This document shows positions 57,101-64,000 of a stretch of DNA of 64,000 bases, one piece after another. The stretch comes from Pseudomonadota bacterium. Its GTDB lineage: Bacteria; Pseudomonadota; Gammaproteobacteria; Xanthomonadales; Ahniellaceae. A program made the position numbers and the translations under genes. Every line of letters begins with the position of its first letter. Position 1 is the first letter of the stretch. Under the pieces are notes generated by a model, which did not search any database, was not told the origin of the DNA, and was given only the letters and a program-made list of their open reading frames with translations. The stretch is taken from NCBI GenBank assembly GCA_022843465.1, contig JALHNO010000013.1, positions 119,323 through 183,322 on the forward strand, read 5' to 3'.

Positions 57101-58052
57101 CAGCGGCGGTTGCGTGCTGGTACTCGCCAGTGTCGCTGACGAGACCTTGACAGCGACCTTCGCCGGAGATTCCAATTTCGTTGAGTCGACTTCCGCAACG
57201 GAAACGCATGCGGTGCAGGCCGGTGCCGATCTCGTTGCAACGGTCGACAACGGCGTGGCTGCGCTGACTGCCGGTCTGACCACCCAGTACCAGATCGGCT
57301 TCTCCAATCTGGGGCCGGATGCAGCGATGGCGGCTGGTGTCAGCACGCAACTGCCGGCGAACCTCATCGACGCTGGCTGGAGCTGCATCGCAGCAGGCGG
57401 TGCGAGTTGTGTGTCCGGTCTACCGGCCGGTTCGAGTTCGGCCGGGAACGGTTCGATCAACGCGAGCGTCGACCTGCCATCGGGTGGCAGCATTGCCTAT
57501 GTGTTGAACGCCACCTTGGCTGCGTCGGCGCAAGGCAGCGTTGCACTGGCGGCAACGGTTTCTTCTGCTGCGCCTGACCCATCGCCTGGCAATCGCAGCG
57601 CCACCGACACGGACGTGGTGCAGCGCGTGGTGGCATTGTCGATCATCAAGATCAATGGCTGCGACTACATTCCTGGCGGATCAACGACGACCTATACCAT
57701 CGATGTAGCCAATGCCGGACCCAGCGATGTGAGCGCAGCCGCTGTCCAGGATCTGCTGCCCGCCGAGCTTGCGTCCGCCACCTGGGTGTGCACGCCACAG
57801 CCCGGTTCCGGCTGTGTCGGCAGCGGTAGCGGAGACATCGATCAACTGGTCGACATCGCGGCCGGCAGCGGTCTGCAGTTTGAACTGACTGCGAGCGTCG
57901 CACTGGGGCCGGAAGTGCCGATCAGCAACAGCGCCAGCGTCACGCGACCAGCCGGTGACCAGGAGACCGTACTGTCCGACAATCTGTCGACCGATACTGA
58001 CCCGATCCGGATGTACGTCGATGGCTTCGAGGTCGCCTGCGGCGGCGAATGA
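54117..58052 (+). CDS. Large secreted FG-GAP double-propeller protein with Ig-like and DUF11 domains
   Basis: 1311 residues. Signal region with PAIFLGLVALVFDTSPASA. From about residue 60 to 840 there are 14 FG-GAP-type repeats of roughly 50-55 residues (FGSALAIQGDTAIIGAP, then a YVYVR or YVF strand and W), enough for two seven-bladed propellers. Two Ig-like domains follow (TTITAHDP and TQTAIVSDTP), then two DUF11-like domains with LGPDA and AGPSD turns. It ends with YVDGFEVACGGE. Probably cell-surface or released; binding partner unknown. CAGGAG precedes the ATG at 54117. Confidence 0.85.
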   Translation: MSTRNLIASSSLHPAHGILPAIFLGLVALVFDTSPASATGSERDQVLAAWRKDFTQVQRIDPPISGDGAAQDAFGSALAIQGDTAIIGAPRDDRDGQTNVGSAYVYVRIGDAWVFQAKLAPGPVPIGNNHWLGYAVAIDGDTAVVGAPEDMFSSTSGPGRAVVYTRSGTVWTQRAILLAGDPANVDRFGSAVAVDQSTGTIVVGSQRDDNAQGSDAGAVYVFTGSGATWSQQAKLIGATVTTSSWYGYSVDIDDDTILVGARRAVVGGASSGAAYVHVRSAGVWSEQARLSAPAGALNDAFGWSVAIDGDTAVAGAPFDDYGATTDAGSAYVFVRSAGAWSLQGSLQPAVPQTGDLFGTAVDVVGDRVLVGAANDDTPVAVNSGAGYVFDRNAGIWSQTALLYGATWYDQNGDQGGSAVALSVFGATVGAPVDQTDAGIGAGTLSHFDDIGGTWGERQRITSGNIGSNVQFGISVAVDADTAVVGARYLGSDTCYGCGAAFVYRRSAGQWQLASTLRAAPMKNDAFFGSSVAVAGDQILVGAPNDGSFGLGTIHRFTRDADAWIHAQRFEPTGPSIMGFGSSIDFDGQHAIVGAPTCFNEVSGQVGGCAFILDAQSGVLVQQARLQPASGEAAEQFGVAVAIEGDTAMVGAQLHDGAAGANAGAAFVFTEVAGSWTEQATLLAAGLAAGDEFGISVALSGDLAVIGAHRDDHVAGPVDAGSVYVFQGAGASWTELQQLTALGAAASDGFGRAVALAGSRLLIGDSLDDTAAGSNAGSFFEFNASAGVWTQSTQEFASDALPGDQLGQALAVSGNTAVIGAFGRDSAAGGGDAGSAYFFGLVSADTSTTITAHDPAASVVGQPYQVEVTVSGSGGTPGGAVTVSDGSADCIVTLVGGSGNCSLTSTSAGMKTLIASYAGDTTFNPSTSAGVAHEVARAATQTAIVSDTPDPSLPGQSVDVQVSLSVLAPGSGLINASVLVAAVPSGANCAATIAAGSGGCVLVLASVADETLTATFAGDSNFVESTSATETHAVQAGADLVATVDNGVAALTAGLTTQYQIGFSNLGPDAAMAAGVSTQLPANLIDAGWSCIAAGGASCVSGLPAGSSSAGNGSINASVDLPSGGSIAYVLNATLAASAQGSVALAATVSSAAPDPSPGNRSATDTDVVQRVVALSIIKINGCDYIPGGSTTTYTIDVANAGPSDVSAAAVQDLLPAELASATWVCTPQPGSGCVGSGSGDIDQLVDIAAGSGLQFELTASVALGPEVPISNSASVTRPAGDQETVLSDNLSTDTDPIRMYVDGFEVACGGE

Positions 58053-58106
58053 AGCCAGGTCGGTGCCCATGGCGATACAGTACGCCTTTCGCGAGACGGA
58101 GGCGTC

Positions 58107-59483
<1,377 letters not shown>

Positions 59484-59502
59484 GCGAACACCTGGCCGCG
59501 GT

Positions 59503-59862
59503 TCAACCCAGCGCGGAGATTTCCCTGTTCATCAATTCGGGGTCGCCGATATTGAGTTCGATCAGACGCTTGAGATTCGAGAAGCTGTCGAAATCGATCT
59601 TGCTCCATTCGAATCCGATCGCATCACCATCGGAATTGGCTGCGCTTGCATTCATGCTGATGCGCGATCCACCCGGCAGCCGAAGCTCCAGCCGGTAGCG
59701 CTTGTCCATCCTGCCATCCCAGCCCTCGGGACGCCGGCACAGACAACCCTTGAGCGAAATATCGATCAGCGAGGTTTCCCACATGGCTCCAGCAGAATAG
59801 AGTTTTACCTCGGCTTCGAATTCTACGCGGGTGAATCGACGTGTCGAGAGATCTTCGGCCAT
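59503..59862 (-). CDS. PilZ-domain protein
   Basis: 119 residues. RRFTRVEFEAEVKLY (RxxxR-type) followed by TSLIDISLKGCLCRRP (the D-S-x-G motif) and beta strands to the end give a single-domain PilZ protein, which binds c-di-GMP in this family. Effector partner unknown. Converges on radA; 149 bp separate its start from the end of the CcsA-like gene. Confidence 0.88.
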   Translation of the reverse strand: MAEDLSTRRFTRVEFEAEVKLYSAGAMWETSLIDISLKGCLCRRPEGWDGRMDKRYRLELRLPGGSRISMNASAANSDGDAIGFEWSKIDFDSFSNLKRLIELNIGDPELMNREISALG

Positions 59863-60011
59863 GAAGGAGGCTCGGCGCTGGGAAGGCTGGACTGTAGCGA
59901 GTCAGGCGTCGCCACAACAGCCTGTCAGCGATCCAGGGTGGCGCTGTGCCGATCAGGTGTGTGGCGGTCGCGGTCGTCACATTCTTGCCACGCCAGGGCA
60001 GGGCACGGCCT

Positions 60012-60815
60012 TCAGCCGGTTCGTCCCAGCACGATTTCCAGTACGAATTTGCTGCCCAGGTAGGCCAGAACCAGCAGCGTAGCGCCGATCAGCACCAGCC
60101 GGATCGCACGCTGGCCACGCCAGCCGAAGCGCCAACGGCCGATCAGCAGGCCACCAAAGACCAGCCAGGCGGCGATTGCCAGCGCGGTCTTGTGCACCAG
60201 ATGTTGCGCAAACAGGTCGTGAACAAACATCACGCCACTGATCAGCGCCAGGCTGAGCACGGCAAATCCGCCGCCGATCAGCTGAAACAGCAGCGCTTCG
60301 ACCTGGGTCAGTGGCGGCGCACCCTGCAACCAGGGTGCGAACCGGCGCGCGCGCAGGGCACGATCCTGGATGCCGAGCATGACCGCCACCAGGGCGGCAA
60401 CCGCGAGCGTCGCAAAGGCCACCAGGGCAAGCACTGCGTGCAGGGCGATGCGCCAGTCCTGCAGGCCTTCGTGGGCAGCGCTGGGCGCGCCCCAGAGCCC
60501 GGCAAGCAGGCAGGTCGCTGCGGCAATCGGAAATACCACAGTCGCCAGCCGTTCAATCGAGCGAAAACTGCTGGCGACCAGCAGGACCGCGGCCATGCCG
60601 GCGCCGACCCAGCTCAGCGCGGCATAGAAGTGCAGGTGAATACCGCCAGCGGCGCGGGCATCGACAAACTGGCCGATCAGATGGGCCGCGAGCGCGGCGC
60701 CGCCAACGGCGAGAAAGACATGACGACCACGGGTGTCCAGTGCCGGGCCGCGCAGCATGCGCAGGGCCAGGGCCAGATAGATCACGGTCGCAATCACGAA
60801 GGGCAGAATTCGCAT
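60012..60815 (-). CDS. CcsA/YpjD-like inner-membrane protein
   Basis: 267 residues with about eight helices. The cytochrome c assembly fold is seen in HFYAALSWVGAGMAAVLLVASSFRSIERL, then TQVEALLFQLIGGGFAVLSLALISGVMF and the H-rich turn FAQHLVHKTALAIAAW, matching the short YpjD-type CcsA-like proteins commonly found next to ffh. Heme handling is inferred from family, and would suit a genome with multiheme cytochromes. The start at 60815 is chosen because the upstream extension overlaps the divergent ffh promoter region. Confidence 0.85.
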   Translation of the reverse strand: MRILPFVIATVIYLALALRMLRGPALDTRGRHVFLAVGGAALAAHLIGQFVDARAAGGIHLHFYAALSWVGAGMAAVLLVASSFRSIERLATVVFPIAAATCLLAGLWGAPSAAHEGLQDWRIALHAVLALVAFATLAVAALVAVMLGIQDRALRARRFAPWLQGAPPLTQVEALLFQLIGGGFAVLSLALISGVMFVHDLFAQHLVHKTALAIAAWLVFGGLLIGRWRFGWRGQRAIRLVLIGATLLVLAYLGSKFVLEIVLGRTG

Positions 60816-60904
60816 CCGGGAAGTTTCGCATGTCCGGCAGTATTCAGGCATCCCGGGTTGGCGGCAGGCGCCGCTGGGGCCAGCAGGTGCCGGGACCGCT
60901 CCGC

Positions 60905-60910
60905 TATACT
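60905..60910 (+). promoter_or_regulatory. Putative -10 element of ffh
   Basis: TATACT, 29 bp before the ffh ATG in the 123-bp divergent region; the -35 region is not recognisable. Confidence 0.35.
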
Positions 60911-60938
60911 GCGCGGCCCTGCACCACGGTTTCCTGTC

Positions 60939-62336
60939 ATGTTCGAGTCACTCAGTACGCGTCTGTCCACCACGATCCAGCGACTGCGCGGGCGCGCCCG
61001 CCTGACCGAGGAGAATATCCGCGAGGCCACCCGCGAAGTGCGTGTCGCCCTGCTCGAAGCCGACGTCGCACTTCCGGTAGTCAGCGCCCTGATCGAGCGC
61101 ATCAAGGTGCGCGCGGTCGGCCAGGATGTGCTGCGCAGCCTGTCGCCCGGACAGGCCCTGGTCAAGGTGGTGCAGCAGGAATTGACCGCGGTAATGGGTA
61201 CCGCCAACGCCGAGATCAATCTGAACTGCCCGGCACCGGCGGTGATCCTGATGGCGGGTCTGCAGGGCGCCGGCAAGACGACGACGGTCGCCAAGCTGGC
61301 GAAACATCTGAAGGAGCGTCGCAAGAAAAAAGTCATGGTGGTTTCGGTCGACGTCTACCGTCCAGCCGCCATCCAGCAACTGCGCACTCTGGCCGATCAG
61401 GTCGGTGTGCTGTTCCATGCCAGCGAGCAGGGTCAGGCGCCGGTCACCATTGCCGAGCGTGCCCTCGATGATGCGCGCAAGAGTTTTGCCGATGTGCTGA
61501 TCGTGGATACCGCCGGCCGGCTTGCGGTCGACCCAGCGATGATGGAGGAGATCGCCTCCCTGCATCAGGCGTTGCAGCCGATCGAAACCCTGTTTGTGGT
61601 CGATTCGATGACAGGTCAGGACGCCGCCAATACGGCAAAGGCGTTCAGCGCCGCATTGCCGCTGACCGGGGTGATCCTGACCAAGACCGATGGTGATGCC
61701 CGCGGCGGAGCGGCACTGTCGGTGCGCTACATCACCGGACGTCCGATCAAGTTCGTCGGTTCAGGCGAAAAGCCCGACGCGCTCGAACCGTTTCACCCTG
61801 ATCGCGCGGCTTCGCGCATTCTCGACATGGGCGATGTGCTGTCCCTGGTCGAAGAAGTCGAGCGTTCGGTCGACCAGGAGAAGGCGCAAAAGCTTGCCGA
61901 AAAGGTGATGAAGGGCAAGCGCTTTGACCTGACCGACATGCGCGACCAGCTCAGTCAGATGCAGAACATGGGCGGCCTCAGCGGACTGATGGACAAGTTG
62001 CCCGGCATGGCGTCCTTGCCCAGCGGCGTCAAGGACAAGGTCAACAACAAGGAAATCGATCGGATGATTGCGATCATCAACTCGATGACCAAGAAGGAGC
62101 GCCGGCATCCGGATCTGCTCAACGGTTCGCGCAAACTGCGCGTGGCGCGTGGCTCGGGCATGCAGCCGGCCGATGTCAATCGTGTGCTCAAGCAGTATCA
62201 GCAAATGGCCAAGATGATGTCGAAGCTTTCTGGCGGCGGCATCAAGGGGCTGATGCGACAGATGAAGGGCATGATGGGTCCCGGCGGCATGGGCGGTGGC
62301 ATGGGCCCAGGCATGGGTCCGGGCGGGTTGCGTTGA
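60939..62336 (+). CDS. ffh: Signal recognition particle protein Ffh
   Basis: 465 residues. N domain (FESLSTRLSTTIQRLRGRARLTEENI), G domain with GLQGAGKTTT, DTAGR and TKTDGDARGG, then a methionine-rich M domain (QMQNMGGLSGLMDKLPGM) that binds signal sequences and SRP RNA, and a Gly/Met tail. Targets inner-membrane proteins to SecYEG. No 4.5S RNA gene is visible nearby. The frame is open far upstream, but the real start is the ATG at 60939. Confidence 0.97.
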   Translation: MFESLSTRLSTTIQRLRGRARLTEENIREATREVRVALLEADVALPVVSALIERIKVRAVGQDVLRSLSPGQALVKVVQQELTAVMGTANAEINLNCPAPAVILMAGLQGAGKTTTVAKLAKHLKERRKKKVMVVSVDVYRPAAIQQLRTLADQVGVLFHASEQGQAPVTIAERALDDARKSFADVLIVDTAGRLAVDPAMMEEIASLHQALQPIETLFVVDSMTGQDAANTAKAFSAALPLTGVILTKTDGDARGGAALSVRYITGRPIKFVGSGEKPDALEPFHPDRAASRILDMGDVLSLVEEVERSVDQEKAQKLAEKVMKGKRFDLTDMRDQLSQMQNMGGLSGLMDKLPGMASLPSGVKDKVNNKEIDRMIAIINSMTKKERRHPDLLNGSRKLRVARGSGMQPADVNRVLKQYQQMAKMMSKLSGGGIKGLMRQMKGMMGPGGMGGGMGPGMGPGGLR

Positions 62337-62396
62337 GGCGGTGTCGACGCTGCCTTCAGGCATCGTCGGCCGACCCGCAAGCTCGGGCATGAATGC

Positions 62397-62411
62397 CGGG
62401 CCGGAGGCCCG
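62397..62411 (+). terminator. Short GC hairpin after ffh
   Basis: CGGGCC-GGA-GGCCCG, 61 bp after the ffh stop; compact but without a T tract. Confidence 0.3.
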
Positions 62412-62450
62412 ACACCAGGGGATGGTTCGCGACCCCAGTCTCGCCTGTTC

Positions 62451-62518
62451 GTAGGAGCGGCGTACGCCGCGATTGTTGATGGTGCAGTGGTCCTGGGAGT
62501 CGCGGCTCACGCCGGTCC
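62451..62518. repeat. REP-like palindromic element, probable inverted pair
   Basis: GTAGGA followed by the perfect palindrome GCGGCGTACGCCGC (62457-62470) and GATTG matches the form of REP sequences common in pseudomonads and xanthomonads (GTAGGAGCGGC...GCCGCGA). A second, less exact copy in reverse orientation is at 62499-62518 (GTCGCGGCTCACGCCGGTCC), so the pair may be a BIME-like unit. It sits between ffh and the TauE/SafE permease gene. Confidence 0.6.
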
Positions 62519-62529
62519 AAACAACAAAC

Positions 62530-63300
62530 ATGTCTCCCGAAATCCTAATCCTCGCCGGCCTAGCTGGGTTCGCTGCCGGAATGCTCGACAGCATCGTCGG
62601 CGGTGGCGGGCTGATCCTGACGCCGGCGATGCTGAACCTGTTCCCTGGCGTGCCGATCCTGAGTCTGATCGCGACCCAGCGCACCAGTTCGATCGCCGGC
62701 ACCACGGTTTCCGCGTGGAACTATCTGCGTTCGGTGCGCGTCGATCGCCGCATTCTCATCGCCGCTCCTCTGTCCGCCGCGATCTTTTCATTGATCGGCG
62801 TGAGCTTCGCCAAGCGGGTCGATGACGGCCTGCTCAAGCTCATCGTGCTCGTCCTCTGCGTTACGCTCGCCATCTACACCTTCGTGCGCAAGGACCTCGG
62901 TCAACATCTCAAGCCGCAGGCGGATGGACCGCATCTGGTCAGGCTGGCGGTCGTGGTCGGGGCAACGACAGGCTTCTACAACGGACTGATCGGTCCGGGC
63001 ACCGGCACCCTGATGGTGTTCGGTTTCGTCAGCGTGATGGGCCTCGACTTTCTGCGCGCATCGGCCGCCGCCAAGGTTTCCAATATCGCCTCCGACCTCA
63101 GTTCCTGGATGGTGCTGATGATTGGTGGCTACGTGATGTGGGCGGTGGTGTTGCCTCTGGTCATCGGCAACATGCTCGGCAGCTACTGCGGCAGCCGCCT
63201 GGCCATCCTCAAGGGCAGCAAATTCATCCGCTGGGTGTTTCTGGTTGTGGTGTGCGGTTTGATCGCACGGGTTGGCCATGATTTTTGGCGGGCATCGTAG
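62530..63300 (+). CDS. TauE/SafE-family (TSUP) permease
   Basis: 256 residues with seven to eight helices. AGFAAGMLDSIVGGGGLILTPAML is the family opening motif and NGLIGPGTGTLMVFGFV the matching repeat in the second half. Members export or import sulfite, sulfonates or other small organic anions; the substrate here is unknown. Start taken at 62530, just before the first helix; no good ribosome site, and the REP-like element ends only 12 bp upstream. Confidence 0.88.
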   Translation: MSPEILILAGLAGFAAGMLDSIVGGGGLILTPAMLNLFPGVPILSLIATQRTSSIAGTTVSAWNYLRSVRVDRRILIAAPLSAAIFSLIGVSFAKRVDDGLLKLIVLVLCVTLAIYTFVRKDLGQHLKPQADGPHLVRLAVVVGATTGFYNGLIGPGTGTLMVFGFVSVMGLDFLRASAAAKVSNIASDLSSWMVLMIGGYVMWAVVLPLVIGNMLGSYCGSRLAILKGSKFIRWVFLVVVCGLIARVGHDFWRAS

Positions 63301-63620
63301 TGCCTCCAAAATGGGATGTGGTGAGTGCAGCGAACTGATCGAGCGACCGGGAAAGGCGTTTGGCCTTCTTGTACCGGCCCAGAAGTTGCAGCAGCTTGTT
63401 GCGTTGAGCGCCTGCAACCGCCGATAAGGAAAAAGTAACCCAAAAGAAGGTCACCCCACACAGGGTTCCCCTGTCGCCGCGCTTTGCCAAACTTCCCTGG
63501 TGGATGGCGCCCGACTCGGCATCTCGGACGGGCGATCGACCCCTTTCGACAGGCAATTCAACGCAGGTCGCGCCGCAGACACTGTTATGCTATCGGGTAT
63601 CGGCAAACGGGGACGTCGAT
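63301..63620. repeat. Gene-free region with a probable dispersed intergenic repeat
   Basis: 320 bp without a convincing gene. The segment at about 63425-63460 (AAAAAGTAACCCAAAAGAAGG, then CACCCCAC) resembles a sequence often repeated between genes in xanthomonads and pseudomonads, where it yields spurious small frames. The part before 63621 contains the promoter and weak ribosome site (GGGGAC) of the next gene. Confidence 0.4.
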
Positions 63621-64000
63621 ATGATCAAGCGCTTCGCACCGTGGCTTCTGTGGGCGTTGTTCAGCGTGATTTCGCCGCTGTCGGCGCAGGATTACAGCTA
63701 CCACGCCTATGTCGATGCCGACTCCAATCCGGCGACAGGCTGCGATGTGGTGTACCCGGGTGGCACGGTTGCAGGCGCTGAGCGCCGGCTGACCGCCCAG
63801 ATCATCGGCACCAATGTCACCAATGTGACGGTTGCCAGCTGTGTCGATCCCGGTTTCGGTGCGGCGACCTCGGTCGGTGGTGGTTATCCGGTCGGCTTGA
63901 ACATCGGCGTCAGCGGTTCGGATGTGATCGAGTGGTCAGCGACCCGCGCCGAGCTTGGCGCCACGCGTACACCCAGCGTGCGTCTGGGCCTGGTCGCTGA
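63621..64000 (+). CDS. Exported hypothetical protein (5' part, cut by window end)
   Basis: 126 complete codons, no stop before the window edge. Signal peptide MIKRFAPWLLWALFSVISPLSA, then QDYSYHAYVDADSNPATGCDV and IEWSATRAELG. The start resembles secreted proteins of the kind that carry beta domains and, at their far end, a DGFE-like tail in this group; the end is outside the window. No function assigned. Confidence 0.7.
   Translation, partial: MIKRFAPWLLWALFSVISPLSAQDYSYHAYVDADSNPATGCDVVYPGGTVAGAERRLTAQIIGTNVTNVTVASCVDPGFGAATSVGGGYPVGLNIGVSGSDVIEWSATRAELGATRTPSVRLGLVA

Overview
The window is GC-rich chromosomal DNA from a gammaproteobacterium, most likely of the Xanthomonadales/Lysobacterales group. 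This rests on gene order (surE-pcm-yqaA-nlpD-rpoS, dnaB-alr, a divergent CcsA-like gene beside ffh), glutathione-dependent formaldehyde detoxification, and large secreted proteins ending in a D-[GS]-F-E type tail. No taxon was confirmed by search. Coding density is high, gene overlaps of 1-4 bases are common, and no rRNA, tRNA, CRISPR array, phage or insertion sequence was recognised.

Left part (1-11.8 kb): an end fragment of a membrane protein, a degenerate multi-domain signalling protein, the frmA-fghA formaldehyde pair, an acetyltransferase-like protein, an MFS permease, a DUF885 metallopeptidase, a 70-residue orphan behind a perfect palindromic operator-like site, a membrane-anchored glutaredoxin next to a small exported six-cysteine peptide, a quinone-oxidoreductase-type dehydrogenase and an NTF2-like protein.

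Redox region (11.9-32.1 kb), the main point of interest. One minus-strand cluster (11906-19683) encodes a GlcG/HbpS-like double-domain lipoprotein, a 600-residue outer-membrane beta-barrel and a 1281-residue decaheme cytochrome with a C-terminal LVIVD beta-propeller. A second minus-strand cluster (27004-31993) encodes an 802-residue fusion of FAD/NAD(P)H reductase, two cyclic-nucleotide-binding domains and four [4Fe-4S] motifs, then a five-helix di-heme b cytochrome with two His pairs 14 residues apart, then a FHA-like domain joined through one membrane helix to a periplasmic decaheme cytochrome. An FNR-type palindrome lies upstream. Together these could carry electrons from NAD(P)H across both membranes (20 c-type hemes), with regulation suggested by cNMP and FHA-like domains. 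Between the clusters lie a zinc-ribbon protein, a secreted metzincin protease and a four-gene glycolipid/polymer operon with overlapping genes.

Middle part (32-47.7 kb): a hypothetical protein coupled to ispG, an EamA permease, a lipoprotein, a cupin, a thioredoxin-like DUF255 protein, a DUF1161 protein, a secreted lipase/esterase, an Smr protein, then the stationary-phase block surE-pcm-yqaA-nlpD-rpoS, and a DUF3011 protein.

Right part (48-64 kb): dnaB-alr with a perfect DnaA box upstream, an ECF sigma factor coupled to a Ser/Thr kinase with TPRs, a 1311-residue FG-GAP double-propeller secreted protein, radA, a PilZ protein, a CcsA-like protein, ffh, a REP-like palindrome, a TauE/SafE permease, a probable dispersed intergenic repeat and the start of another exported protein cut by the window edge.
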